Shown one piece after another: positions 19,539 to 30,109 of a stretch of DNA of 64,000 nt. The DNA comes from CAVZRC01 sp963777695. GTDB taxonomy: Bacteria; Planctomycetota; Planctomycetia; Isosphaerales; Isosphaeraceae. The stretch spans positions 682,001 to 746,000 of the forward strand of contig CAVZRC010000005.1 in NCBI GenBank assembly GCA_963777695.1. Reading direction: 5' to 3'. The stretch's first letter is position 1. The number at the start of each line of letters is the position of its first letter. The translations under genes were made by a program, and so were the position numbers. The notes under the pieces were generated by a model, which saw only the letters and a program-made list of their open reading frames with translations, was not told the origin of the DNA and made no database searches.

Positions 19539-19847
19539 ATGAAGATACCGATCTTGATCGAACCGATCGCGAAGGAAGGGTTTCGGGCAACGAGTGGACC
19601 GCCATTCGAGGTTTCGGGCCAGGGGGCTACGCGAGAAGAGGCATTGTCCCAACTGCGACAGGAAATCGATCGCCGAATGGCGGAGGGGGCGGTCGTGATT
19701 CCTCTGGAAATTCCCGCGATCGAGGAGAAACCTCCGATCTGGGGCATCGGGATGTTCCGGGACGATCCCCTCTTCGATGAGTGGCAGGAAGCGATCGCCG
19801 AATACCGGCGCAAAGTCGATGAGGAAGAGGATAATATCCTCCCATGA
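19539..19847 (+). CDS. Small HicB-like/unknown antitoxin partner of PIN toxin
   Basis: A 102-residue protein whose stop codon overlaps the start of the PIN toxin gene by four bases (ATGA), the classic arrangement of toxin-antitoxin pairs. The first half has a HicB-like look (EKEGF..., GATREEALSQLRQEID), where a small beta sheet is followed by a helix; the second half is acidic (DDPLFDEWQEAIAEYRRKVDEEEDN), suited to wrapping a toxin. No ribbon-helix-helix motif is obvious. Start ATG 19539 follows a weak ribosome site. Assignment as antitoxin rests on position and size, not on a firm family match. Confidence 0.65.
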   Translation: MKIPILIEPIAKEGFRATSGPPFEVSGQGATREEALSQLRQEIDRRMAEGAVVIPLEIPAIEEKPPIWGIGMFRDDPLFDEWQEAIAEYRRKVDEEEDNILP

Positions 19848-20263
19848 CGCCGTACATCCTCGACACGGACACCCTGTCGTTACTCCAACAGGGGCATCCC
19901 AGGGTGTCGCAACGTTGCGGGGCGCGACCATCTACCGATCTTGCGATCACGGTGATCAGCGTGGAGGAGCAACTCTCGGGATGGTACACGGCGCTCCGGA
20001 AGGCCCGACGTCCGGATGACTTGGCGCGCGTCTATCAAAGGCTGGCTGCTACGGTTTCGTTCCTGGCCCAGTGGACGATTCTCCCCTTCCCGATTGCAGC
20101 GATCGCGCGATCCCAGCAGTTGATCAGCTCGAAACTGAATGTCAAACGGTCAGACCTACGGATCGCGGCAATCGACCTGGAACACGGTGGCACCCTAGTC
20201 TCCCGAAACACTCGTGACTTCGGCCGCGTCCCCGGTCTGGTCCTGGAAGACTGGTCGATCTGA
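19844..20263 (+). CDS. PIN domain ribonuclease toxin (VapC-like)
   Basis: A 139-residue PIN domain protein, probably the RNase toxin of a type II pair. Acidic metal-site residues appear in order: Asp in MTPYILDTDTLSLLQ, Glu in ISVEEQLSGWY, Asp in LRIAAIDLEHGGTL and the RNTRDFGRVPGL ending. The ISVEEQLSGWY and LEHG.TLVSRNTRDF blocks are typical for a VapC subgroup frequent in cyanobacteria and planctomycetes. Coupled by a 4-bp overlap to the small upstream gene. It converges with the unknown gene on the minus strand, leaving an 11-bp gap. Confidence 0.87.
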   Translation: MTPYILDTDTLSLLQQGHPRVSQRCGARPSTDLAITVISVEEQLSGWYTALRKARRPDDLARVYQRLAATVSFLAQWTILPFPIAAIARSQQLISSKLNVKRSDLRIAAIDLEHGGTLVSRNTRDFGRVPGLVLEDWSI

Positions 20264-20274
20264 TCCTTCCGGAC

Positions 20275-20898
20275 TCAAGTTGGGAGAGGGTAGGACGTCG
20301 CTTCTCCGATGCGCATTCCCCGCAGTTCGGCATGACGCGTCTTCTCCGGGCGAACCCACAGGAAGGTGCAGAGGTCGCCGGACGTCAGATCAGGCCCGTC
20401 CGCGGGGAGGATCTGAGTGACCTCCGTCGTGATCGACGATAGCCCATGCGAGAGAGATTTCGCCGGGAAAACCAGGAAGCCAAGGCCCTGCCCTTCGCAT
20501 CGTAGGACCAAGGTCTCGAAGTCAAAGGCGTCCCTCGCCTCCTGGCAGATGCGATCGGCCCGAGGTTTCAATCCTGGTAGGCGCAATGTCATTTGACGCG
20601 CGACGAAACGCACGTCCGCTTCCGCACGCAGCACCACGAAACCCTGCAAGTCCTCGCCCGCGTCGCCGAGCGTGAGCATGGTCGAGGAGAACTGCTGTAG
20701 GGCCCTCAGCTCGGGCAAACCGGTCGAGAAGGGATCGTAGCCGGTGAGCTCGCCCCAGGAGAGCATCCGAGGATTTGCACAGCTCGTCGCGCCCTCCAGG
20801 GGCCTGGACTCGCCGTGCATAGGGAGCAGCTTCACCGCGACGGTCTTACCGGCAGACCAGTGGAAGTGGCCACCGCGATAGCTCGGGCCGCAGACCAC
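20275..20898 (-). CDS. Hypothetical protein downstream of PhyH dioxygenase (start uncertain)
   Basis: Not recognised. The frame is open and coding-like from about 20957 down to 20275. No ATG is available; GTG 20898 is the first credible start, but the upstream in-frame sequence (DASILVVGYHRPLPDGRIVV) looks like genuine protein, so the gene may overlap the end of the PhyH gene or begin at an unusual codon. Visible blocks are SYRGGHFHWSAGKTVAVKLL, LSWGELTGYDPFSTGLPE and DLCTFLWVRPEKTRHAEL. No membrane helix or signal peptide. Same strand as PhyH and directly after it, so probably co-transcribed. Confidence 0.55.
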   Translation of the reverse strand: MVCGPSYRGGHFHWSAGKTVAVKLLPMHGESRPLEGATSCANPRMLSWGELTGYDPFSTGLPELRALQQFSSTMLTLGDAGEDLQGFVVLRAEADVRFVARQMTLRLPGLKPRADRICQEARDAFDFETLVLRCEGQGLGFLVFPAKSLSHGLSSITTEVTQILPADGPDLTSGDLCTFLWVRPEKTRHAELRGMRIGEATSYPLPT

Positions 20899-20963
20899 GA
20901 TCCGGCCGTCGGGCAAGGGCCGGTGATATCCGACGACGAGGATCGACGCATCGCGCAGGGTGT

Positions 20964-21707
20964 TTATGTCGGGTCGTACCAGTGCAGCCCGGTGGGGAGC
21001 GATTCCGCGGCGTATTCGAGGTGGATCACGCGACGGTGTCCCGGTCCTGTCCCGGATGCCGAGGAGTGCAACAGCAACGGTCGCATGATGACGACGCCTC
21101 CGGCCGGGACGAGGCAGTCGACGGCGAGTTCCCCGGCGCGAGACGACCAGGTCGCGATCGCGCCCGGGTCCAGCTTGCCCGAGGCGTGCGAGCCGGGCAG
21201 CACCCGCATCGGTCCGCTCTCCAGACCGCAATCGTCGAGATGAAGCCGTAATGTCAACATCCGTCCCAGCAGATCGGCTGGAGCATGGACATGGTCGATT
21301 CCTACCTTACGCGTCCAGGGCCCGAATCCGGCCGTCTCCCGACGCTCGCGTACGGCGATCGTCAGGTCCTGGTGCCAGGGCAGGTTCCAGTTCGCGGTCG
21401 GCGTCTTGTCGAAGTAGAGGCCGCGGACCGCGAAGGCACCCGGGCCCATGACCGCCTCGGCGATGTCCAACAAGTCGCGCGACCGCGACAATTCGCGTAC
21501 CTCGTCGATGCGCCAGAGCAGGTCGCGGCCCCCATAGACCTCGCCGCGACGATCGAGCCGTCCGTCGGACGTGCCGGTCGCGTACAGCCGGGTTGCCTCG
21601 ATCAATCTCGACACGAGATCGGGTGTCGCGATGCGGTCGAGGATCGCGAATCCGTCTCGTTCGAGACGTTCGGGCCAGCTCGTACACCCAACCGACGTCA
21701 CGTCCAT
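20964..21707 (-). CDS. Phytanoyl-CoA dioxygenase (PhyH) family protein
   Basis: A 247-residue Fe(II)/2-oxoglutarate-dependent dioxygenase-like protein. The iron site is visible as the HxD pair in NLPWHQDLTIAV and the distal His in GHRRVIHLEYA; the double-stranded beta-helix strands include LTLRLHLDDCG, GPMRVLPGSHASGK and GGVVIMRPLLLHSS. ATG 21707 starts at MDVTSVGCTSWPERLERDGF, the normal N-terminal helix of the family; longer versions of the frame would add an unrelated leader. Members hydroxylate diverse small molecules; substrate unknown. Transcribed away from the TPR metallopeptidase gene that starts at 21889. Confidence 0.9.
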   Translation of the reverse strand: MDVTSVGCTSWPERLERDGFAILDRIATPDLVSRLIEATRLYATGTSDGRLDRRGEVYGGRDLLWRIDEVRELSRSRDLLDIAEAVMGPGAFAVRGLYFDKTPTANWNLPWHQDLTIAVRERRETAGFGPWTRKVGIDHVHAPADLLGRMLTLRLHLDDCGLESGPMRVLPGSHASGKLDPGAIATWSSRAGELAVDCLVPAGGVVIMRPLLLHSSASGTGPGHRRVIHLEYAAESLPTGLHWYDPT

Positions 21708-21888
21708 GTCCGGACCTCCGGCGGCTCGCGAGGGGCGATCGCAGACGACCAGCGGATTCTCGGAAAAGACCGGATCGCTGACCAGGCCAATTCCTCGCCG
21801 CCGGCTCGCGTCAAACTTGGCCGGGGGATGTGTCAATCGGCCCGGGCCTTTGGTAACGTGGAAGGACCAAGCCGAGGAGGTTCCAACC

Positions 21889-24782
21889 ATGGCATACAGC
21901 ATCGTGATGATCGCGGCGACGGTCGTCGCCCAGGGCATTGCCCCCGCCCCGAAGGCCCAGGAGAAGGCGGCGGCGCCCGCGGCGGCCGAGAAGGAGCTCA
22001 AGGACGCAAGGCGGCTGTTGCAGAACGGTCGATACGCCGAGGCGGAGGAAGCCTACACGGCCCTCCTCGCCGATGCCAAGAAAGAGCCTGCGAAGCTCAG
22101 CACCCCGCAGAAGATCGCGGCGGTCCTCGGCCTGGCCGATTGCCAGTCCAGTCAGGGCGACTATGACAAGGCGATCGGGCAATTGAAGGCGGTCGAGGGC
22201 GAGGAGCCCAAGAACGCCGATCTCCCGGCGCGGCTGGCCGAGCTCTACTTGACCCGGGGCGACTGGGAGGCCGCCGAGGCCGCCATGCACCGCGCCGAGA
22301 AGCTCGACCCCAACCACTTGCAAGCCCGATGGGTCGAGGCCCGGCTGCTCGAGCTCCGCGGCGACCTCGAGAAGGCCGTCGCCGCCTGCAAATGGTTCGT
22401 CGACCGCTACAACGAGAAGCGCGCCGAGATCACGAAGGATGCCGATGCGTTGCTCCTGGTCGGCCAGGCCGCCGAGCGATATTATCGCGCCAGCGCCCGG
22501 GGCGAAGAGCTCAGCAACTCGCTCAATGACGTGATCAATGAGATCTACGAGACGGCGTTGCGCGTCGATCCCAATTGCTGGCGTGCGCCCTGGCTCGAGG
22601 GCCGCCTGTTCCTCTCCGGCTACAACGAGCGCTCCGCGACGCGAGAGCTGGCGCGGGCCCAGCAGATCAACCCGCTCTCGCCCGAGATCCTCGTGACGCT
22701 CGGCCAGGCCGACTTGCAGGCGTATCGCCTGGCGTCCGGCCGGACCAAGGCGGAGCGTGCCCTTTCGGTCAACCCCCACTTTGCGCCGCGCAGGTCCTCC
22801 TGGCCGACCTGAACATCTCCGACGAACGGTTCACCGACGCCCACGCGGCGGCCCGCAAGGCGGTCGTCGAGAACCCTCGCGACGAGGATGCCCTGGCGCG
22901 ATTGGCGGCCTCGTGCCGGTTGCTGGTCGACCCGGTGGGGGCGACCGCCGCCGAGCTCGCGGCGCTGGGCAACAACCCGAGGCCGGCGACCTTCTACGCC
23001 GCGCTCGGCGAACGCCTCGCCGATCGACGCAAGTACCACTCCGCCGAGCGCGCCTTCCTGCTCTCCGCCGCCGCCGACCCGACCCGCGCCGACGCCCCGA
23101 TCGGCCTGGGCATGCTCTATATGCAGGTCGGCCGCGAGACCGAGGCCAAGAGCCTCTTCGACGTCGCCTTCGCCGCCGACCCCTTCAATGTCCGCGCCGA
23201 TAATATGATCAAGGTTCTGCGGCACATGGCCACCTATACTCCCATCGAGACGAAGCACTATAGCGTGATGGTCGACCCGGCCCAGGACCAATTGCTGGGC
23301 CATTACATGTCGCGATACCTGGAGTCGATCCACGCGACCCTGACTTCACGATTCGGCTACGTGCCGCCGGCCCGGACCCAGATCGAGATCATGAAGAACC
23401 ACCAATGGTTCAGCGGCCGGACGATCGGCCTGCCGTTCGTCCCGACGGTCGGCGCCTGCACGGGGAGGGTCGTGGCCCTGGCTAGCCCGAAGGCCACCCG
23501 CGTCCCGTTCAACTGGGCGAGGGTACTCACCCACGAGGTCGTCCACGTCATCACGTTGCAGCAGACCGAGTTCAACATCCCCCACTGGTACACCGAGGCC
23601 CTGGCCGTCGAGAGTGAGGGATACCCTCGCCCCCAGGACTGGAACCGGATGCTGCTGGAGCGCGTGCCGGCCCGCAAGCTCCTGAACCTCGACACGATCA
23701 ACCTCGGCTTCATCCGGCCCAAGGAGGCGGAGGACCGCCAGTTGGCCTATTGCCAGGCCCAGCTCTACGCGCGATACATGCTCAAGCGATTCGGCGACGA
23801 CGCCCTGATCAAGATGCTCATGGCCTACCGACGCGGACTCACGACCGACCGCGCGATCGCCGAATGCTTCAAGGTCGAGAAGGCCGATTTCGAGAAGGGC
23901 TACCTGGCGTACCTTGACGAGGTGCTCACGACGATCCGCACCCGCGTCTCGGAGGATAAGCCGGTCGAGTTCTCGAAGCTCGAACGCCAGCTCAAGGCGA
24001 AGCCCGACGATCCCGAATTGAATGCCAAGATGGCCTACGAGCATCTCGCCCGCAGGGATTACGCAGAGGCGCGGCCGTTCGCCGACAAGGCGCTCAAGCT
24101 CAAGCCGCACGATCCGCTGGCCAGCTACGTCAAGGCGCGGCTCTTGCAGTCGATCGGCGAGAGTACCGAGTCCGTGATCGCGGTGCTCGAGCCGGCTCTC
24201 GATCCCAAACGCCCCAACGAGCGGGTGGTCGAATTCCTCGCCCGGCTGAAGATGGAGGCTGGCCAGCTCGACGAGGCGGAGACGCTCTACGAGCTGGCGA
24301 GGAAGGACGACCCCCATCACTCGAAGTGGATCGCGGGCCTGGCGCGGGTCCACCTCCGACAGAAGCAGATGACCAAGCTCCTGGACGACCTGGCGATGCT
24401 CGCGGCCAACGACGCCGATGACCTCTCGGTGCGCAAGGGCCTCGCCGAGCGCTACCTGGCCCAGGGGGATTCCGCCGCGGCGGCGAAATGGGCGACCGAG
24501 TGCCTGTATATTGACGTCTACGATCCGACCGTGCATGTCCTGCTCGCCGACGCCCAGGCCGCCGCCAAGAAGTTCCCCGAGGCCATCGAGGAATATCAGG
24601 CCGCCCTGGACCTGAACGCCAAGAAGCCGAACGACCTGAAGGTCCGCCTGGCCAAGGCCCAGCTCGGCAAGGGCGACCGCGACGCCGCCAAGGCCACGCT
24701 CGACGGCGTCCTCAAGGCCGATCCCGAGCATCCCGAGGCCAAGGCCCTGCGCGAGGAGATCGAGAAGGCGAAGGGGAAGTGA
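21889..24782 (+). CDS. Exported TPR protein with gluzincin metallopeptidase domain, one frame break
   Basis: About 964 residues after restoring one base near 22790 (VNPHFA / AQVLLADLN). Residues 1-16 resemble a short signal peptide. TPR-type repeats fill ~35-300 and ~320-400 (YAEAEEAYTALL, GDWEAAEAAMHRAEKLDP, VGRETEAKSLFDVAF), then a peptidase MA-like domain: HEVVH at 23532-23546 (HExxH zinc motif) and a downstream Glu in WYTEALAVESEG. The C-terminal ~350 residues contain further TPRs (DYAEARPFADKALKLKP, FPEAIEEYQAALDLN). It fits a planctomycete family of secreted or membrane-anchored gluzincins with TPR scaffolds, possibly acting in envelope assembly. Followed by a sulfatase gene; the two frames nearly touch. 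Confidence 0.85.
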
Positions 24783-24811
24783 AGGTAGGGCAAGTATCAG
24801 TGAGGATTCGC

Positions 24812-26167
24812 ATGTCAATGAGAGAGGCGTCGTCGATCCCGGGTATCCTGGCACGCGCCTCGATGCTCGTCGCCGCGCTATTCGGCCTGGCTTCAAGAGC
24901 CCCTGCCGACGACTCCAATTCCTCACCCAATGTGGTCCTGATCATCGCCGACGACATGGGCTGGACCGACTTCGGTTTCATGGGACACACCCAGATCCGC
25001 ACGCCGAGGCTGGACCGGCTCGCCGGCCAGGGACTGACGTTTCGACGCGGCCACGTGACGAGCAGCCTCTGTTCGCCCAGCCTGGCGACGATCCTGACGG
25101 GCCGATATCCGCACGAGCACAAGATCACCAGCAACGATCCCCCCCTGCCCCCCGGAGCCGACGAGCGGGGGATCCAACGCGATCCCGGCTTCATCAAGCA
25201 GCGCCAGGAGATGATCAAGGCATTCGACGAAATGGAGACCCTGCCCCGGCTACTCGCCCCGAAAGCCTATCTCAGCTTCCAGTCGGGCAAGTGGTGGGGC
25301 GGGTCGTACAAGCGCGGTGGATTCACCCAGGGCATGACCGGGGGCAGCCCGGAGCGCGGCGGCCGGCATGGCGACGCCGGCCTGTCGATCGGCCGCCAGG
25401 GGATCAAGCCCGTCACGCTCTTCATGGAGCTGGCGCACGTACGCAAGGCTCCGTTCTTCATCTGGTATGCGCCGATGATGCCGCACCAACCGCACAATCC
25501 CCCCGATCGCCTCCTCGCCCATTACCGCGACAAGGCCCCCTCGCCGCAGGTGGCCAAGTACTGGGCCATGTGCGAGTGGTTCGACGAGACCTGCGGCGAG
25601 CTGCTCGACTCCCTCGATAGCCAGAAGATCGCCGACAACACGATCGTCATCTTCCTGGCCGACAACGGCTGGATCCAGGATCCGCAGGCCGACACGTACG
25701 CCCCCGGGTCGAAGCAGTCGCCCTACGAGGGCGGGCTCCGGACGCCGATCCTGGTCCGGTGGCCCGGCAAGGTCGCACCCCGAATCTGTGACACGCCGGT
25801 CAGCTCGATCGACATCGCCCCCACGATCCTGAAGGCTGTCGGCCTGGAGCCCCCGTCCGCCATGGGGGGCATCAACCTGCTGGATGACAAGGCGGTCGCC
25901 GGGCGGCCGGCCATCTTCGGCGAGATCTTCACCCACAACGCGGTGGACATCCACAACCCAGTTTCGAGCCTCTTGTACCGCTGGGTCGTCGCGGGCGACT
26001 GGAAGCTGATCCTGCCGAACCCCGTCAACGTCGAGGACGGCGTCGTCGAGCTCTTCGACGTGGCCCACGACCCGGGCGAGACCCGCGACCTGGCCCGGCA
26101 GCAGCCGCAGAAGGTAGCTGAGTTGACGGATCGGGTGCACAAGTGGTGGTTGGCCGTGCGCAAGTGA
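24812..26167 (+). CDS. Sulfatase (alkaline-phosphatase superfamily), atypical CSPSL active-site motif
   Basis: A ~451-residue exported sulfatase (signal-like stretch SMLVAALFGLASRAPA). N-terminal metal ligands are in NVVLIIADDMGWTD; the formylglycine Cys lies in SSLCSPSLATILTGRYPHEH, where the usual CxPSR Arg is Leu. This C-x-P-S-L form recurs, as I recall, in a planctomycete sulfatase subgroup, so activity is possible but unusual. Other ligands: FLADNGWIQDP near residue 280, and SPYEGGLRTPILVRWPGK. Start ATG 24812 has a tgagga site six bases upstream; a GTG at 24779 overlapping the previous stop is the alternative. Substrate is probably a sulfated polysaccharide, by family habit only. Confidence 0.87.
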   Translation: MSMREASSIPGILARASMLVAALFGLASRAPADDSNSSPNVVLIIADDMGWTDFGFMGHTQIRTPRLDRLAGQGLTFRRGHVTSSLCSPSLATILTGRYPHEHKITSNDPPLPPGADERGIQRDPGFIKQRQEMIKAFDEMETLPRLLAPKAYLSFQSGKWWGGSYKRGGFTQGMTGGSPERGGRHGDAGLSIGRQGIKPVTLFMELAHVRKAPFFIWYAPMMPHQPHNPPDRLLAHYRDKAPSPQVAKYWAMCEWFDETCGELLDSLDSQKIADNTIVIFLADNGWIQDPQADTYAPGSKQSPYEGGLRTPILVRWPGKVAPRICDTPVSSIDIAPTILKAVGLEPPSAMGGINLLDDKAVAGRPAIFGEIFTHNAVDIHNPVSSLLYRWVVAGDWKLILPNPVNVEDGVVELFDVAHDPGETRDLARQQPQKVAELTDRVHKWWLAVRK

Positions 26168-26215
26168 TCGTGTTTCCTCTCGCACCCGGGGAACTCCAGG
26201 CTGTAAGATAATTCC

Positions 26216-26545
26216 ATGAATGGGCAGAACCCGACCGACGGCGGCTTGACACTGTCCGCCCTACAGCGGATCATCTTACAAATGTACGGCGAGAAGGACG
26301 CGGCCCGCGGCGACGCGGCCACGTTCCTCTGGCTGACCGAGGAGTTCGGCGAGCTGGCCACGGCGCTCCGTTCGGGGTCGCGCGAGGAGCTTGCCGCCGA
26401 GATGGCCGACGTCCTGGCGTGGCTGGCGACCCTGGCCAACATCCGGGGCATCGACCTGGAGGAAGCCGTCTGGCGCAAGTACGGCCAGTCCTGCCCCGGA
26501 TGTCATGCCGTGCCGTGCACATGCGACCCGTCGGAAAAGCCTTGA
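26216..26545 (+). CDS. MazG-like nucleotide pyrophosphohydrolase
   Basis: A 109-residue all-alpha NTP pyrophosphohydrolase-like protein. The metal-binding motif EExxE...ExxD is seen as TEEFGELATAL (residues ~41-51) and AEMADVLAWLATL (~62-74). Length matches the short MazG-like group that may remove non-canonical nucleotides. The C-terminus has a Cys-rich tail (CPGCHAVPCTC), possibly a small metal site. Intact, starting at ATG 26216. Confidence 0.85.
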   Translation: MNGQNPTDGGLTLSALQRIILQMYGEKDAARGDAATFLWLTEEFGELATALRSGSREELAAEMADVLAWLATLANIRGIDLEEAVWRKYGQSCPGCHAVPCTCDPSEKP

Positions 26546-26715
26546 AATGGGCTCGAGGCGAAATCTCGGCGGATCGGCAGCGAAGAACGTCTTGCGGGCA
26601 GAGGTCTCCGGGCTCGACCGGGGGCCGATCGAACAATCTCGGGGCCTGCCGCGTAATAGCCCCGTCCCCGGGCCGGTGCCACTCATCCCCACAGATTCCA
26701 GGAATTCGCACCTCC

Positions 26716-29015
26716 ATGACTCCTGACGCACAACCTGCAAGGACACTCGGCGGCCGGCGTGTCCCTCCGGCGATGGCGGCGGTCGGATGGGCCGGCGTGG
26801 CATTGCTGGTCCTGGCCGCGACCGCGCAAGCGGCCCCGCCCCGGATCGAGGTCGAGAACATGAGGATCGGCTTCGGATCCTCGAACTCGTTCAAGGTGGG
26901 GACCTGGACGCCGGTCTGGGTCCAGCTCCGCGCGGGGGACGATCGGTTCAGCGGGTTCATGGACGTCGCGGTCGCCGACGACGACGGCACGCCGACCACA
27001 TTCCGGATGCCCGTGGACGTCGAGGCCCGGTCGAGCCAGATGTTCACGGCCTACGTCCGGCCCGGCTCACGCGACCCCGAGTTGACGATTCGACTACTGG
27101 ATCCGCGGGGGCGGCGCGTCGCCGTCGCGTCGCAGGACTCGGTGATGCCGCAGCCGCCGACGGTGCTCACCCCGCAGGAGTCGTTGATCCTGACCATGGG
27201 GCAGCCCCAGGGCGTGGAGATGCTCCCCGACCTGCCCGGATTCCAGCGCGGCGGCCAGTCGGCGCCTACCAGGCGCGCAAGGCCGGCGACGAGATCGTCC
27301 TGGCCCGGATCGACTCCCAGATGGGACGATTGCCCGGCCGTTGGTACGGCTTCGACGCGGCGCGGGCGATCGTGCTGGATACCAGCGACCGCGAGGTGAT
27401 GGCGTCGCTCGACGGCCTCCGCTCGCAGGCACTGGTCGAATGGGTCAAGCGCGGCGGCCACCTCGTGATCGCCGTCGGGGCCAACTGGCAGGCGGTGAAG
27501 GACAGCGCCCTGGCCCCCCTCCTGCCCGGGATCCCCAACGGCCGGGTGAAGCTCGCCTCGCTCGAGGCGCTGGATATCTTCGTCAACTCGACCAAGCCGA
27601 TCACCCCGCCCGGGACGCCCGAGGTGATGGTGACCAAGCTGGATAATCTCCGCGTGCCGCCCCTGAGCGCGATGTCGAACGTCCCGCTGATCGTCCGCGA
27701 CGCCTACGGCTTCGGCCGGGTGACCATGATCACCATGGACGTCAACCAGAAGTTGTTCTCCGACTGGGCCGATCGCGGTCAGTTCTGGACCCGGGTCATC
27801 GACCTGCGCCATCAGCGGGATCCCGGGGCGACCGGCCCGCAGTTCGTCGGCGGCGCCGGGCGGTTCAACCGGTACGGCGTCTCCGACCTCGCGACCCAGC
27901 TCCGCGCCCTGCTCGAGGATTTCCCGGGTGTGAAGCTGATCCCGTTCGGCTGGGTGGCGTTCTTCATCTTCCTGTATATCCTCCTGATCGGGCCGGGCGA
28001 CTACTTCTTCCTCAAGAAGGTGCTCAAGCGGATGGAGCTGACCTGGATCACCTTCCCGACGATCGTGGTGGTGGTCAGCCTGGTCGCCTACTATGCGGCC
28101 TATCTCCTCAAGGGGAACGACCTGCTGGTCAACCAGGTCGATCTGGTCGACGTCGACCAGGTCGACGGGCTGGTGCGCGGCTCGACCTGGGCCAGCCTGT
28201 TCAGCCCGCAGAATCGGGACTACACGATCCGGACCGTCCCCTTGCCGCTGGATCACGACGCCTCCCCGTCGGAATCCGGGAGCGCCGGCGAGCCGAACCC
28301 GTCGCCGGGCACCGACATGATGATGAGCTGGTTCAGCTCGCCCGAGGATCAGTTCGGTGCCATGGGGAGCTCGAGCCGTCGCTTCAGCTTCGCGGGCAGC
28401 GGATACTCGTATCAGCCGATCCGCGAGGTCGAGATGCTCGAGGGCGTCCGCATCCCGATCTGGAGCACCAAGTGCGTGACGGCGCAGTGGTTCGGCCCGA
28501 TCGCCCCCCTGGTCGACTCCGAGTTGCAGCGGGTGGGGACCGATCGATTGGCCGGGACCGTGACCAATCGCCTGGACATCCCCCTGGAGGACGCGATCCT
28601 GGCCTTCGGCAAGCAGGTCTATACCCTGGGCAACCTGGCCCCCGGCGCCACCGTCCGGGTCGAGCTGACGAACGACCGCGCCCTGTCGGGTTACATCCAC
28701 GACAAGCAGCCGCTCTACCTGAATCCGACCTACGGCAACAACGACTTCCATATCAACCGGGTCGCCCTGATGCTCGCCGTGATGTTCCACGATAGCGAGT
28801 CGACCGTCGGCAGCGATCAGGTCCTGGGCAGCGAGCCGCTCCGGTCCATGGACCTGACCGGCCAACTGGCCCTGCAACGGCCGATGCTGGTGGGCCGCGT
28901 CAAGCGCCCGGGTTGTCGGCTGGCCCTGGAGAACGCGCCCTCGCCGCCCAAGGTCGATCAGACGACGTTGGTCCGGATCATCCTCCCCCTGAAGAAGGCC
29001 GAGCCGGCTAATTAA
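26716..29015 (+). CDS. Large membrane protein paired with ABC ATPase, one frame break
   Basis: About 766 residues once one base is restored near 27270 (RGGQSA / YQARKAGDE). Residues ~20-36 form a signal or anchor helix (AAVGWAGVALLVLAATAQAA). An exported beta-rich N-domain follows (ENMRIGFGSSNSFKVGTWTP), then a DUF4350/GATase-like region with RGGHLVIAVGANW, and two membrane helices at ~410-460 (VAFFIFLYILLIGPGDYFF; FPTIVVVVSLVAYYAAYLL). The last 300 residues are again beta-rich, including TVTNRLDIPLEDAILAFG. The family is common in planctomycetes next to ABC ATPases, as here (gene 49 bp downstream), and is reminiscent of the GldG-type auxiliary part of such systems. No channel-forming permease is encoded here. 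Confidence 0.7.
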
Positions 29016-29063
29016 TGCATCGGCATCCCAAGCATCCCGACCGTAGACGCGAGGCTCATCCCG

Positions 29064-29989
<926 letters not shown>

Positions 29990-30032
29990 CGTGGCCGCCC
30001 CGCATGCAACCCTCGGCGAGCGAGTATGACGA

Positions 30033-30076
30033 GACACGGCGGGCGGCGCCGGGGAATCCCGCCGCGCCGCCGTGTC
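30033..30076. terminator. GC-rich hairpin between convergent genes
   Basis: gacacggcgggcggcg at 30033-30048 pairs with gccgcgccgccgtgtc at 30061-30076 (a few bulges). It lies between the ABC ATPase stop (29989, plus strand) and the LEPR protein stop (30110, minus strand), where a bidirectional terminator is expected. No U tract follows, so this is inferred from structure and position only. Confidence 0.45.
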
Positions 30077-30109
30077 GGATCTCGAGCCGTGATGGGTTGA
30101 TCAGACGGA

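Noticed and set aside
23346..24926. 526-codon open frame on the minus strand
   Set aside because: Antisense to the TPR metallopeptidase; open only because of high GC at third codon positions.
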